64,000 bases of DNA from Streptomyces sp. B1I3 (GCF_030816615.1 NZ_JAUSYD010000001.1:7276501-7340500); one strand, 5' to 3'. Positions 36,160 to 45,636 are shown, numbered from the stretch's first letter. Numbers and translations: made by a program. The notes: a model not told the origin generated them from the sequence alone.

Positions 36160-36936
36160 TCACCGGGTGGCGAGAACTCCACCGTCGACAGGGATTACGG
36201 CTCCGGTGATGTAGCTGCTGGCCGGGCTCATGAGGAATACAGCGATGCCTGCCATGTCTTCCGGGCGGCCGATACGCCGCAGGGGGATCTGTTCCGCGAT
36301 GGCATCGGCGCCGAAGCTGAGGATGCCAGCGGTCATCTTCGACTCGAACAGGCCGGGAGCGATGGCATTGACGAGGACATCGGGAGCGAGGGTTCCCGCG
36401 AGCTGCTGGGTGAGTATGTGGACAGCGGCTTTGCTGGCGCTGTACGAGAAGTTGTTATAGCCGGGGGCGGGGGCACGCAGGCCGTCGACGCTACCGGTGT
36501 TGATCACACGGGCGGGATCGTCCGGCGTTGATGCTGCCTTCAGTAGCGGCAGCAGGGCCTGGGTGAGGGCGAAGACCCCCTTGACGTTGACAGACAGGAC
36601 CTTGTCCCAGGCCGAGTCGGGGAACTGCTCCAGCGGGGCGCCCCAATTGGCGCCGGCGTTGTTGAACAGCGCGTGCACGCGGGTCTCGCGTTCACCCACG
36701 TATGAGGCCAGGCTTTCGACACCGGGGGCGGTGCCGAGGTCGGCGGGCACGGCGTGGATCTCGCCGAGCGGGCTCAGCTCATCGACGGCCGCCGTGAGGT
36801 CGGCTTCCTTGCGGCTGGAGATGTAGACCTTGGCTTCGGCTTCGAGGAGTCCTCGGGTGATCATTTTGCCGATACCGCGGCCGCCTCCGGTGACAACGGC
36901 GACCTTGCCCGTAAGGGAGGGAGTGTGCGTACTCAT
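36160..36936 (-). CDS. short-chain dehydrogenase/reductase
   Basis: A 258-aa classical SDR. The cofactor motif is TGGGRGIG near residue 15, NNAGANWG follows at ~90, and the catalytic residues are a Ser in INTGSVDG with YSASK (Tyr and Lys) near 160. ATG 36936 gives the usual length; the frame is open to 37035 but that adds an arginine-rich leader. With the acyl-CoA dehydrogenase and enoyl-CoA hydratase upstream on the same strand it completes a beta-oxidation-like set, and would act as the 3-hydroxyacyl dehydrogenase or a substrate-specific alcohol dehydrogenase. Confidence 0.88.
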   Translation of the reverse strand: MSTHTPSLTGKVAVVTGGGRGIGKMITRGLLEAEAKVYISSRKEADLTAAVDELSPLGEIHAVPADLGTAPGVESLASYVGERETRVHALFNNAGANWGAPLEQFPDSAWDKVLSVNVKGVFALTQALLPLLKAASTPDDPARVINTGSVDGLRAPAPGYNNFSYSASKAAVHILTQQLAGTLAPDVLVNAIAPGLFESKMTAGILSFGADAIAEQIPLRRIGRPEDMAGIAVFLMSPASSYITGAVIPVDGGVLATR

Positions 36937-37053
36937 GTGAGGCTCCGGGGGGAGGTAGGGCTCCGACGTGGCCCGGCAGGGGATGGTGTCCCTGCCCGAC
37001 CTGGCGCGGAGCTGTATGAGGGGAGCACTGCGCACAGGGCAGCGTGATGGCGC

Positions 37054-38271
37054 CTACTGGATGCGGCGGCCGGAGAGTGCGCGGCCAATGGCCAGGCGCT
37101 GGATCTCGCTGGTGCCTTCGTAGATGGTGAAGATCTTGGCGTCGCGGGCCCAGCGTTCGACGGGGTAGTCGCGGGTATAGCCGTTGCCGCCGAGGATCTG
37201 CAGCGCGCGCTCGGTCGAGCGCACGGCGACCTCGCTGGCCTTCAGCTTGGCCATACTGCCCTCAGCGCGCGTGAAGGGCTTGCCACGCCTCATCATGTGG
37301 CTGGCACGCCAGACGAGGAGGCGGGCGGCGTCGATCTCCGTCGCCATGTCGGCCAGGGTGAAGGCGATCGCCTGGTTGTCGATGATCGGCCGCCCGAACT
37401 GCTCACGAATGCCGGCGTACTCCAGGGCGCACTCGTAAGCGGCGCGGGCCACACCGACGGCCATCGCGCCGATGCCGGGCCGGGTGATCTCGAAGGTGGC
37501 CATAGCCGCAGGAACGCGGACCCGGGACCCTTCGCGGGCTGCCGCCAGACGCTGGTCGAGCGCGTCCTTGCCGCCGAGAACCAGGTCCGCGGGGATGCGT
37601 ACGTCGTCGAGGACGACCTCGGCGGTATGGGAGGCGCGCAGGCCGTGCTTGGAGAACTTCTGGCCCTGGCTGAGACCGCGGGTGCCGGGTGGAATGAGGA
37701 ACAAGGCGTGCCCGCGGGCGCCAAGGGCGGCGTCAGTGACGGCGTTGACGACGTGGATGCTCGCGATGCCGCCGTTGGTAGCCCAGGTCTTGGTGCCGTT
37801 GAGCACCCATTCCCTGGTGGCTTCGTCGTAGCGGGCGTGGGTGCGGATGGCAGCGGCGTCGCTGCCGGCGTTCGGCTCGCTGGCGCACAGGGCCGCGACT
37901 GCCAGATCGCCGGGGGTGCCGAAGAAGCTGGGCAGCCAGGTGTCGATCTGCTCCTCGGTGGCGGCGCCGAACAGGGCCGCGGCGGGCAGGAAGGTGCCCA
38001 GCAAGGCCTGGCCCATTCCGCCATCGCCCCAGAAGATCTCCTCAGCGACCACGGGCTGCAACAGCCCGGTGGGGTCGGCTAGCAACTGAAGAGCGAACTC
38101 GGGCGTGTACAGGCCGATTTTGGCGGCTTCCTCGATCATGGCCCACGGCATCTCCTCGCGCTCGTCATACTCGGCGGCGACCGGCCGCACGTACTTCTCC
38201 GCGAAGCCGTGGGCCCACTCACGGGCATCGGCGATGTCGGACGGAAGATCGAACAGGTTTGCGGTGGTCAC
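37054..38271 (-). CDS. acyl-CoA dehydrogenase
   Basis: A 405-aa FAD-dependent acyl-CoA dehydrogenase introducing the alpha-beta double bond. FAD/substrate segments are ALCASEPNAGSDAAAIRT and TKTWATNGG. The C-terminal helical domain ends in QILGGNGYTRDYPVERWARD and IFTIYEGTSEIQRLAIGRAL, the latter holding the catalytic Glu region. Full length. Middle gene of a three-gene minus-strand operon (32 bases from the hydratase, 117 from the SDR). The chain type of its substrate is unknown. Confidence 0.92.
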   Translation of the reverse strand: MTTANLFDLPSDIADAREWAHGFAEKYVRPVAAEYDEREEMPWAMIEEAAKIGLYTPEFALQLLADPTGLLQPVVAEEIFWGDGGMGQALLGTFLPAAALFGAATEEQIDTWLPSFFGTPGDLAVAALCASEPNAGSDAAAIRTHARYDEATREWVLNGTKTWATNGGIASIHVVNAVTDAALGARGHALFLIPPGTRGLSQGQKFSKHGLRASHTAEVVLDDVRIPADLVLGGKDALDQRLAAAREGSRVRVPAAMATFEITRPGIGAMAVGVARAAYECALEYAGIREQFGRPIIDNQAIAFTLADMATEIDAARLLVWRASHMMRRGKPFTRAEGSMAKLKASEVAVRSTERALQILGGNGYTRDYPVERWARDAKIFTIYEGTSEIQRLAIGRALSGRRIQ

Positions 38272-38303
38272 AGCAAGTCTCCTGAGGATGTCGTTCGGGC
38301 TGG

Positions 38304-39104
38304 TCAGCGGCCGGTGAAGGCGGCGTCGCGGCGCTCGATGAAGGATTGGATGCCTTCGGCGCCATCAGCGGTGGCGAAGAGGCGGGCGATGTCGGGGCGC
38401 AGCCGCTCAATCGCGGCCCTCTCACCGGATTCGCGCGCCAGGTGGGCGGAACTGAAGACGGTCCTGACTCCCAGTGGAGCCGATTTTTCGGCGATGACCC
38501 GGGCGATCCGGGTGGCGCGCTCGAGCGAGGCCGGTCCGTCGTCGGCAAGTTCTTGCACCAGACCGATGCGGTGGGCCTCAGCGGCGTCGAACTCCTCGCC
38601 GGTGAGGATCCAGCGCATGGCGTTACCCCAGCCGGCCTGCTGGGGGAAGCGGAAGGTGGCGCCTCCGAAGGGGTAGATGCCGCGGCGGATCTCGTACTGG
38701 GCGAACCGTGCGTCCCGGGCGGCCACTCGGATGTCGGCGGCGAGCAGCAGCTCGATCCCGAGGGTCATCACCCAGCCCTGTGCGGCAGCGACGACCGGCT
38801 TGGTCCAGGGTCCGTCCAGTCGCCAGGGGTCACGGCTGCCCTCTGGGGCGTCGAACTTCCCCGAGGCCAGTTCCGTGCCGACATCGAGCATGTCCAGGCC
38901 GCCGGTGAAGTGGTCGCCGTGCGCGAACAGCACTCCGCACCGCAGGTCGTCGTCGGACTCCAGCAGGCCGTAGGCGGCCGCCAATTTGGTGAGCATGTGC
39001 CGGGTGAACGCATTGCGTTTGGCGGGGCGGTTCAGGCCCATCAGCAGGACGTGCCCGTCCCGCTCGACGGTGACTTCGGCAGCGTCCTCAGATGTGGACA
39101 TCAT
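38304..39104 (-). CDS. enoyl-CoA hydratase/isomerase family protein
   Basis: A 266-aa crotonase-fold protein. Near the N-terminus LLMGLNRPAKRNAFTRHML is the standard crotonase entry; the oxyanion-hole segment is HGDHFTGGLDM and GWVMTLGIELLLAADIRVAA. At the places where classical hydratases have two Glu, this protein has Thr/Gly and a Glu-containing IRRGIYPFGG region. Hydratase, isomerase and thioesterase activities are therefore all possible. First gene of the operon, divergent from the HxlR regulator. Confidence 0.85.
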   Translation of the reverse strand: MMSTSEDAAEVTVERDGHVLLMGLNRPAKRNAFTRHMLTKLAAAYGLLESDDDLRCGVLFAHGDHFTGGLDMLDVGTELASGKFDAPEGSRDPWRLDGPWTKPVVAAAQGWVMTLGIELLLAADIRVAARDARFAQYEIRRGIYPFGGATFRFPQQAGWGNAMRWILTGEEFDAAEAHRIGLVQELADDGPASLERATRIARVIAEKSAPLGVRTVFSSAHLARESGERAAIERLRPDIARLFATADGAEGIQSFIERRDAAFTGR

Positions 39105-39175
39105 CAGCCCTCCTCGTTAGTTGCATGATGAGACTTACTGGACGGTAGCTTTCTGCGGCGGTCGACACAAGTGCA

Positions 39176-39188
39176 TCTCAAGATGAGA
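39176..39188. promoter_or_regulatory. candidate HxlR operator
   Basis: TCTCA-AGA-TGAGA is a 13-bp palindrome 17 bases before the HxlR start. The half-site GATGAGACT also occurs at 39128-39136, near the hydratase start. Sites at both ends of the divergent intergenic region would fit a regulator controlling both directions. Confidence 0.4.
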
Positions 39189-39205
39189 CTGATAAGGTGG
39201 AAGGT

Positions 39206-39727
39206 ATGAGACGAACCTCGTTCGATGGCTGGCCCTGCTCCATCGCCCGCACCGTGGACATCCTCGGCGACGGCTGGACGCTGCTCGTGCTGCGCGAGGT
39301 CTTCTACGGCGAGTCCCGCTTTGACGGATTCATCGACTCACTCGGCATCGCCCGCAACACCCTCTCCGACCGCCTGCGACGCCTGGAAGGGATGGAAATG
39401 CTCCAGCGCCGCGCCTACCAGACAGAACCCGTCCGCCACGAGTACCTACTCACGGACAAGGGACGTGACTTCTTCGGCGTGCTGGCTGCGATGAACGCCT
39501 GGGGTGACCGCTGGCAGACCGGCGAGGAGGGCATTCCGGTGATCATGCACCACACGGCCTGCGGCCATGACACCCAGGCCACGGTGGTCTGCTCCTCCTG
39601 CAGCGCGCCCCTGCATCACTACGACGTGGCCGTGCGCACCGGGCCCGGCTACCCGGACCGGCTGCTCGACAACCCCGCAGTGCGCGCGCGCTTCAACGCC
39701 GACACGAACACGGGCGTTTCCCCTTGA
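39206..39727 (+). CDS. HxlR-family transcriptional regulator with C-terminal cysteine motif
   Basis: A 173-aa winged-helix regulator. The HxlR core is GWPCSIARTVDILGDGWTLL (signature Cys in PCSIAR), then RFDGFIDSLGIARNTLSDRL and a wing. It is longer than most HxlR proteins. The extra C-terminus has HTACGHDTQATVVCSSCSAP, where His and three Cys could bind zinc, as in a subset of HxlR proteins next to acyl-CoA genes. Likely controls the divergent hydratase/acyl-CoA dehydrogenase/SDR operon. GTG 39197 is a possible earlier start. Confidence 0.85.
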   Translation: MRRTSFDGWPCSIARTVDILGDGWTLLVLREVFYGESRFDGFIDSLGIARNTLSDRLRRLEGMEMLQRRAYQTEPVRHEYLLTDKGRDFFGVLAAMNAWGDRWQTGEEGIPVIMHHTACGHDTQATVVCSSCSAPLHHYDVAVRTGPGYPDRLLDNPAVRARFNADTNTGVSP

Positions 39728-39968
39728 TCGTGGACACCCACTTCGTATCGTGCTCGCCCTTCGGTGTCCCGGTCGCCCGACTGGAGGCCGGATGCGCCGC
39801 CCTCCGCTCCGTTCGGGGTGAGGAGGGCAGCTGAGTACGGCTGCGATGCGGTGTCGCCGAATCCTGCCTAGCGTGGCCTGGTGGCTGTTGCCCCACAACC
39901 AGGCCATCGCTCCCTCGGGGCGATGCAGGAGCCGCATGTGCCGCCGTTGAAGCAGGAAGGTGACCGTC

Positions 39969-40664
39969 ATGGTTGAGCAGTCGCAGAAGGACCCCAACGA
40001 ACCCGGGGTCGACGACGCAGTGGGCGATATCGGCAGACGTGTCGCCGCGCGCCGTGAGCACCTCGGACTGACCAGAGCGGAGCTCGCGCTCCGCACCGGC
40101 TCAGCGCCCGGATACATCGAATATGTGGAGACCAAGCCTGGTGTTCATGGGATGAGCTTCATGCTGCGCTTGGCCAACGCGCTCGAGACGACGGTGGACG
40201 AAATCACGGGTGGCACAGTCGACCTGCCTCCTGGTGTCGGCCGAGCGGCCTATCACCCCGAGTTGGTGGAAATCGGTCAGGAGGAATGCTGGAAGCTGCT
40301 CGGCAGTCACGGAGTGGGCCGGGTAGTCGTCAGCGACGCGCAGCGGGGACCAGCCGTTTTTCCGGTCAACTACATCTCCACCGAGGGCCAGATCGCCTAC
40401 AGGACCTCGGTGGACTCCGGTCCGGTGGACGCGGCCGGGCACGAGACCGCCTTCGAGGTGGATCACATCGACGACGCCTTCAGCCGGGGATGGAGCGTGC
40501 TGGTCGTGGGGCAAGCGCGCACTGTCACCGAGCCCGAGGTGGTCCAGCGGCTTGTTGCCCCGCACAGCTCTACTCTGCCCTGGGCCGGCGGGCGGCGGGA
40601 TCTGTGGGTCGTGGTGACACCCAGCAGGGTGACCGGACGCCGCATCGTTGTTCGCGATAGATGA
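39969..40664 (+). CDS. XRE HTH-pyridoxamine 5'-phosphate oxidase-like fusion protein
   Basis: A 231-aa two-domain protein. Residues ~15-80 form an XRE helix-turn-helix (IGRRVAARREHLGLTRAELA, RTGSAPGYIEYVETKP). From ~95 a split-barrel flavin-reductase fold follows (GQEECWKLLGSHGVGRVVVS, PAVFPVNYISTEGQIAYRTS, WSVLVVGQARTV). The PNPOx-like domain in such proteins probably binds FMN or F420. ATG 39969 follows AGGAAGG by eight bases. Neighbours give no hint; a redox-sensing or nucleoid role is plausible. Confidence 0.85.
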   Translation: MVEQSQKDPNEPGVDDAVGDIGRRVAARREHLGLTRAELALRTGSAPGYIEYVETKPGVHGMSFMLRLANALETTVDEITGGTVDLPPGVGRAAYHPELVEIGQEECWKLLGSHGVGRVVVSDAQRGPAVFPVNYISTEGQIAYRTSVDSGPVDAAGHETAFEVDHIDDAFSRGWSVLVVGQARTVTEPEVVQRLVAPHSSTLPWAGGRRDLWVVVTPSRVTGRRIVVRDR

Positions 40665-40924
40665 CACCGTTCACCCACGTCCGCCCGGCTGCCACTGCCT
40701 CGGTGGGGCGAGGGGCCCTCGACGACGTACCAGGAACTCGCATCGCCCTCCCACCGGATGCCGCAGCGGCCAGTGGGCTGCCTACCCAGCAACTGAGAAG
40801 ACCCCTCTCCTTCGGTGCCGGCTCAGGGCCTGTCGGGGCCGTGTTCATGTGGCGGGGCGGAGGCTGCGGATCCAGATGGCGCCGTAGTCGGCCAGGCTGG
40901 TCAACTGGGTGCTCAGCCCACGAG

Positions 40925-41355
40925 TCAGTGGAACCAGGCGACAAGGCGTACGTTCTCGGCTCCGTGGACTTCGCTGAGGGTGCGCATGACGCTCCGGACC
41001 CTGCCCCAGCCGGTGTCGGTCCCTGCGGCTGAGGCACGGGTCCGTGTACCTGAGGCGTCGGTCTCGTGCCAGTCCGTGGTGTCCAGCTCGGTCCAGGTCA
41101 GCCAGGTGGTCCCGTGCACATGGTGGGGGCCGCCGTAGCCGGCGAACTCACCTCGCAGCCGACACGAGGCGTCCTCCGGGAAGCCTCGATCTTCCACCAG
41201 GGGACGGAATCCGAAGGAGTTCCGGATTCCGAACAGGCAGGCCAACCCGTCGTAGGCGTTGCCCCTGTTGAGGAGGAAGAGATCGATGCCGGCCTCCCGC
41301 ACAGAGTCCTCGTCATCGGATCCCCGTAGGCGGGCCCCGGCCGGCACTCGATCAT
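40925..41355 (-). pseudogene. hypothetical protein with N-terminal frameshift
   Basis: The main frame reads SDDEDSVREAGIDLFLLNRG, GLACLFGIRNSFGFRPLVED and ends VRLVAWFH. Its first residues (MIECRPG, ATG at 41355) lie in another frame. One G appears to be missing from a run of G at ~41335, after which the two join as MIECRPGARLRGSDDED. I know this ~140-aa protein as a streptomycete protein without assigned function. Homopolymer context means a sequencing error is possible; a GTG at 41347 might also serve as a start. Confidence 0.5.
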
Positions 41356-41733
41356 TCCGCTGACGTCGGTCGACACAAAGAGATCCTGCCTGCGCGGGCC
41401 AGGTGCCGGCATCTCGTTTTCTCGTGCGTGCGTGGCCAACTACAACGCTCAGTCACAGCTGGTGTGACTGAGCATCCGAACTGGCGGATGAGCGCCGGAC
41501 CTGGCGAGGCAAGCATCAGAGTCGGCGTGCAGTGGCTGCCGACGAGGCCGCGACCCCCGATTGAACCCCTAGCGCGGGACGTCGACGGGAGGGTCGATCA
41601 AAGCCCTGGCTTCGGCCGCGTCAACACCGGCGCCGGCTTCTTGGCCTTCCGGATGACGTGCCGGGGCCCATTCTGGGCAGGCGGGACAGCGAGGTACTGC
41701 GGACCGGGCCCCGGAGTGGAAAGAGGCGTTTTC
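41356..41733. other. no supportable gene
   Basis: Intergenic DNA before the dehalogenase-like gene. The hydrolase frame is open back to 41428, but this part has no domain and poor codon usage. No repeat or strong hairpin seen. Confidence 0.4.
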
Positions 41734-42594
41734 GTGTTCGAGGAGTTCGCTACCAGGACGGTGCGCACCGGTGAAGCGTCCGTCTTCGTTCGGTACGGGG
41801 GCGAGGGCCCGCCTCTCCTGTTGCTGCACGGCCACCCGCGCACGTCGGCGACCTGGCATCGGGTCGCGCCCGTCCTAGTGCGGCGCGGCTTCACCGTCGT
41901 CTGCCCCGACCTGCGCGGTTACGGGCGCTCCCGCGGCCCGGCGCCCGCTTCTGATCATGTCCCGCACTCCAAGCGTGCCGTGGCCGAGGACATGGTCGAG
42001 GTCATGCAGGCGTTCGGGCACCAGCGCTTCGGGCTCGTCGGCCACGACCGCGGGGTCGCCGTGGCGCTCCGGCTGGTGCTGGACCACCCCTCCGCGGTGA
42101 CCCGGGTGGCGTTCCTGGACGGCTTGCCTCTGAGCGAGCACCTGGCCCGCGCCGACGCCCGGTTCGCCACCGCGTGGTGGCACTGGTTCTTCTTCGCCCA
42201 GCCGGAGATCCCCGAACGCGTCATCAACGCCGACCCCGACGCCTGGTACTGCGGCGACCCCGAGGCCATGGGGCAGGAAAATCACGACGAGTGGCGGGCC
42301 GCCACCAGGAATCCGGACGTCGTCCGCGCCATGCTGGAGGACTACCGTGCCGGGCTCACCGTGGACCGCCAACACGAGGAGGCGGACCGAGCCCGGGGCG
42401 CACGGATCGACTGCCCCATCCTGGTTCTGTGGTCGCTGAGGGACGACCTGGAGGACCTGTACGGCGACCCGCGCACCATCTGGCGCGACTGGGCCGACGA
42501 CGTCCGGGGCCACGGCATCGACGCCGGCCATCACGTGGCCGAGGAAGCCCCCGGCCCGCTCTCCGCCGCCCTGGGCGACTTCTTCACCCACTGA
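41734..42594 (+). CDS. alpha/beta hydrolase, haloacetate dehalogenase-like
   Basis: A 286-aa hydrolase close to fluoroacetate dehalogenases. Nucleophile Asp105 is in GHDRGVAVAL, the oxyanion motif is LHGHPRT, and the catalytic His is in DAGHHVAEE near 270. The halide-site pair His150-Trp151 (WHWFFFAQ) keeps the spacing of His155/Trp156 from Asp110 in Rhodopseudomonas RPA1163, and EDYRAG carries the matching Tyr. The second carboxylate-binding Arg (Arg114 there) is Ala109 here. GTG 41734 follows GGAAAGAGG. Dehalogenase or epoxide-hydrolase-like activity on a different acid is likely. Confidence 0.82.
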   Translation: MFEEFATRTVRTGEASVFVRYGGEGPPLLLLHGHPRTSATWHRVAPVLVRRGFTVVCPDLRGYGRSRGPAPASDHVPHSKRAVAEDMVEVMQAFGHQRFGLVGHDRGVAVALRLVLDHPSAVTRVAFLDGLPLSEHLARADARFATAWWHWFFFAQPEIPERVINADPDAWYCGDPEAMGQENHDEWRAATRNPDVVRAMLEDYRAGLTVDRQHEEADRARGARIDCPILVLWSLRDDLEDLYGDPRTIWRDWADDVRGHGIDAGHHVAEEAPGPLSAALGDFFTH

Positions 42595-42770
42595 CCACCT
42601 CGGGCCGCCGCCGAAACGGCACGCATCCCTCACAGCCGAGGAACTGTCCGAGGAGCTTCATGGTCGACGGTTGCCTCTGAGCACCGTAGATGACCGGTGA
42701 GCGTTCTAGTTGGCCGGGTGGGGATCGAGGAGCGGGCCGGGCCGTAGGGCAGAATCATTCCGTGACGTCC

Positions 42771-43148
42771 ATGGGGGTTCTGGCCGAGCTGGAAGCCGGC
42801 ATGGCAGAGCTGTCCACGCCGATGCGGGTGTACGTGGCGGCCGGGCGGTTCACCGAGCCGGAACCCGACCTGCCAGAGCTGGCAGTCCGGATCTGCGCGC
42901 TGCTGGCCGCGGTCGCGGCGGACGATGCCTGGCGGCGCTTCCTGCCCGGGTACACCCCGCCGTCCGTCCCGGAGATCTGCGCTCGCTCTGCCGCCGGGTT
43001 GAGGCGGTCCGGGCCATCGGGGCGAAGTACCAGTTCGACGTCGTCGGCGGCCGACTTCGGCACCGCAGCGGCGACGAGGACCTGGCCCTGCGGGTCCGGG
43101 CGGGCGTCGGCTCAGTGCCGGTACCCGGCGGCTCCTGCCACGAGATGA
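42771..43148 (+). CDS. hypothetical protein, possibly frameshifted
   Basis: Begins MGVLAELEAGMAELSTPMRV and reads well to FLPGYTPPSVPEICARS. It then turns into a Ser/Arg/Thr-rich string, while another frame looks better (VEAVRAIGAKYQFDVVGGRL). A frameshift near 42985 is likely, and the true product may extend to ~43290. I do not recognise the family. GTG 42762 is an alternative start. Confidence 0.35.
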   Translation: MGVLAELEAGMAELSTPMRVYVAAGRFTEPEPDLPELAVRICALLAAVAADDAWRRFLPGYTPPSVPEICARSAAGLRRSGPSGRSTSSTSSAADFGTAAATRTWPCGSGRASAQCRYPAAPATR

Positions 43149-44120
43149 ACAACGTCCGGGCTGCCGGGCACGGCTGCCCGGTCTGCTACGCAGATCCGGC
43201 TGGGGCTTCCGGTGGGCGGCGTCTACCCGAAGGTGCCGGACGGCCGGATCGCCGTCGTCAGCCGATATGCCTTGCAATCCAGCGCTGATGTACGGCAGTT
43301 GGGATAGGCATGCACCGTCTGATGGTGCGAAGTCGGATGCTGCTGCTCGATGGCCCGTTGTGACGGCGGCCGCGATGTCGTACCTGGCAGGTAGCGTCAC
43401 CCGCCGTATCAAGGGCCAGAAGTGATTCACCGATGGCATGGCAGGACCGCATCGATCCCGATGCGACCGCGAAGTATCCGCGCCCAGGCACTTGACGCGA
43501 GCCGAGGGGGAGGTCTACCTCCGGCAACCGGGCGGGCCGCTTCGCGCTCCCGGCTCCCGCAGCACCGTCTCCACTCCGCCGCCGCGATTCGAGTCCAGCG
43601 CAAGGGGCCGCCCCGCGTCGGCCCGGCACCCCGGCACCCCGGTCCCCGGGGCGTGGGGGAGTCGGTGACCGCGGCTCGTTCGGCACCGACTCTCGATTGC
43701 GGGCCTTGTCGGCCGCCGTCTCACAGTGCGCTCACCGACCCGGGGGAACGGTGACGATCAGCCCTGTCCCGGTCCGCTCCATGAGGAATTCATGACCCCG
43801 CCGTCGGTGGCGGGCACGAACCCCGCGGGTGGGGCACTCGGCTCCACCGTCCGGATTCCGGACTTGGCAGAAACTTTCCATGAGGGCCGCTGCGATTCTC
43901 GTACCCGTCGATTCCGTTGACTGCAGGGCTGATAGTGCGGAAAACCGAAGGAAGGAAGTCGCTGGGCAACGAATTCCGAAGATGTATAGCTCTTGACCTG
44001 TGCAAGACATAGGGATTGCATGGCGCCGCCGGGAGCGATGGAACTACGCACTACCCGCTCGTCTGGAGGCGATACCGCTCCCGCGCTCAGACTCCGCACC
44101 TGTTGATCGGAACCCGCAGA
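43149..44120. other. no supportable gene; degenerate sequence
   Basis: Nearly 1 kb before the permease gene. Short plus-strand frames (for example one ending AAMSYLAGSVTRRIKGQK near 43424) may be scraps of old genes, but I cannot assign them. The last ~200 bases are richer in A/T and include TTGACC at 43993-43998, a possible -35 of the permease promoter, without a convincing -10. Confidence 0.35.
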
Positions 44121-45518
44121 ATGACCGACACGCTCAGCGCCCCCCAGGCGCTCGCGCCCGCGACCGGACCCACGCCGCAGAAGCTCAAGCGTTCCATCGG
44201 CGTCGTGGGCGGTACCCTGCTCACGCTCTCCTGCGTCACGCCCGCCTCGACCCTCTTCGTGGTCGTACCGGATCTGTTCTCCACCCTCGGCACCTTCACC
44301 GCCCTCACCATCGCCATCGGCTCCCTCCTCTGTGTCGGAGTCGCCTTCTGCTACTCGGAGTTGGGCACCCTCATTCCGAGCGCGGGCGGTGAGTACGCCA
44401 TGGTGTCGACGATGGCCGGACGGCTGGCCGGGTGGCTCGTCTTCGTCCTGTCGTTGCTCGTCGTCATGATCGTGCCTCCGGTCATCGCCATGGGAACCGC
44501 GGACTATCTCGCCCCCCTCGTTGACGTGCCCGCCCCTCTCGCGGGCGCCGGAGTCATGCTGCTCGCCACCCTCGCGGGCCTCCTCGATCTGCGCGCCAAC
44601 GCGTGGATCACCGGCATCTTCCTCGTGCTCGAAGTGATCGCGGCCGGCGTGGTCGCCGTCCTCGGGTTCGCCCATGCGGAGCGCGGCCCCTCCGTGCTCG
44701 TACACGGCTCGGTCGTCCCGGAATCCGGGACGACCTCCACGGTCACGGCCATGATGGTGGTCTCCGGGCTCGCGATCGCGCTCTTCATCACCCAGGGCTT
44801 CTCGACGGCGGTCTATCTCTCCGAGGAGCTGGAGAACCCTCGCCGCAACGTGGCCCGCACCGTGCTCGCCACGCTCGCCATCTCGACGGCCGTCATTCTC
44901 GTCCCGGTCATCGCCATCACGATGGGCGCCCCCGACCTCGCTGCCCTGACATCGGGCGACCTGAACAGCATGGTCGCCGCGTGGTCCAATTCGGCCGTCG
45001 GCACCTTCGTCAGCCTCTGTGTCGCCCTCGCGATCGTCAACGCGGGCATCGTCATGGTCATCCAGAACTCACGGGTCCTGTTCGCGTCGGCCCGGGACAA
45101 GGCGTGGCCGGAGCCGGTCAACAGGGCCCTGTCCCGCCTCGGCGGCTACGGCTCGCCCTGGGTGGCGACCCTGGTCGTCGGCGTACCCGGCGCGGCACTG
45201 TGCTTCGTCAACCTCGACACTCTGTACGGCGTCACCGGTGTCTCGGTCACCGGGATGTACCTGCTCGTCGCCGTCGCCGCGCTCCTTTGCCGACGCGGCT
45301 CGCACAAGGGGACGCCGGCCTGGCGGATGCCGCTGTGGCCCGCGATCCCCGTGCTGCTCATCGCGGTGCTCGCTTACATCCTCGTCCAGCAGGAGACCGA
45401 GTACCTGCTGTGGACCGGCGGGATCACGGCGGTCGCCACCCTCTATTGGGCACTGTACCTGCGGCCTCGCAGGGAGACCCGCTGGCTGGTCAGCATTCCT
45501 GAAGACGCTCAGCTCTGA
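44121..45518 (+). CDS. APC-family amino acid/polyamine permease
   Basis: A 465-aa inner-membrane transporter with about 12 membrane helices. Helix 1 motifs are KRSIGVVGGTLLTLSCVTPA, then YSELGTLIPSAGGEYAMVST in helix 2, which is the consensus of the amino acid-polyamine-organocation superfamily. GFSTAVYLSEELENPRRNVA, the family signature between helices 6 and 7, is intact. ATG 44121 removes a hydrophilic leader of the longer frame. It stands alone and a hairpin follows at 45548. Substrate not predictable. Confidence 0.9.
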   Translation: MTDTLSAPQALAPATGPTPQKLKRSIGVVGGTLLTLSCVTPASTLFVVVPDLFSTLGTFTALTIAIGSLLCVGVAFCYSELGTLIPSAGGEYAMVSTMAGRLAGWLVFVLSLLVVMIVPPVIAMGTADYLAPLVDVPAPLAGAGVMLLATLAGLLDLRANAWITGIFLVLEVIAAGVVAVLGFAHAERGPSVLVHGSVVPESGTTSTVTAMMVVSGLAIALFITQGFSTAVYLSEELENPRRNVARTVLATLAISTAVILVPVIAITMGAPDLAALTSGDLNSMVAAWSNSAVGTFVSLCVALAIVNAGIVMVIQNSRVLFASARDKAWPEPVNRALSRLGGYGSPWVATLVVGVPGAALCFVNLDTLYGVTGVSVTGMYLLVAVAALLCRRGSHKGTPAWRMPLWPAIPVLLIAVLAYILVQQETEYLLWTGGITAVATLYWALYLRPRRETRWLVSIPEDAQL

Positions 45519-45547
45519 GCGATACGTTCCGCTGCGGCCGCACCGAC

Positions 45548-45584
45548 GCCCCGGGCGGGGGTTCGGCCGCACCCCGCCCGGGGC
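45548..45584. terminator. hairpin terminator after the permease gene
   Basis: GCCCCGGGCGGGG (45548-45560), an 11-base loop, and the exact reverse complement (45572-45584). A 13-bp perfect stem between convergent genes, so probably bidirectional. Confidence 0.8.
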
Positions 45585-45636
45585 AGTCCCGCGGCTCCCG
45601 CGGACGACCGGTAGCGCGAGGCGAGTCCGGTCGTTG

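Noticed and set aside
42630..43439. Minus-strand 269-codon frame
   Set aside because: No domain, irregular composition, and no ribosome-binding site. Its first ~50 codons look somewhat coding-like but I could not support a gene.
43758..44705. A 315-codon minus-strand frame opposite the amino acid permease
   Set aside because: Antisense of a gene with clear membrane helices; composition rich in Glu/Gly/His repeats typical of reverse frames of permeases.
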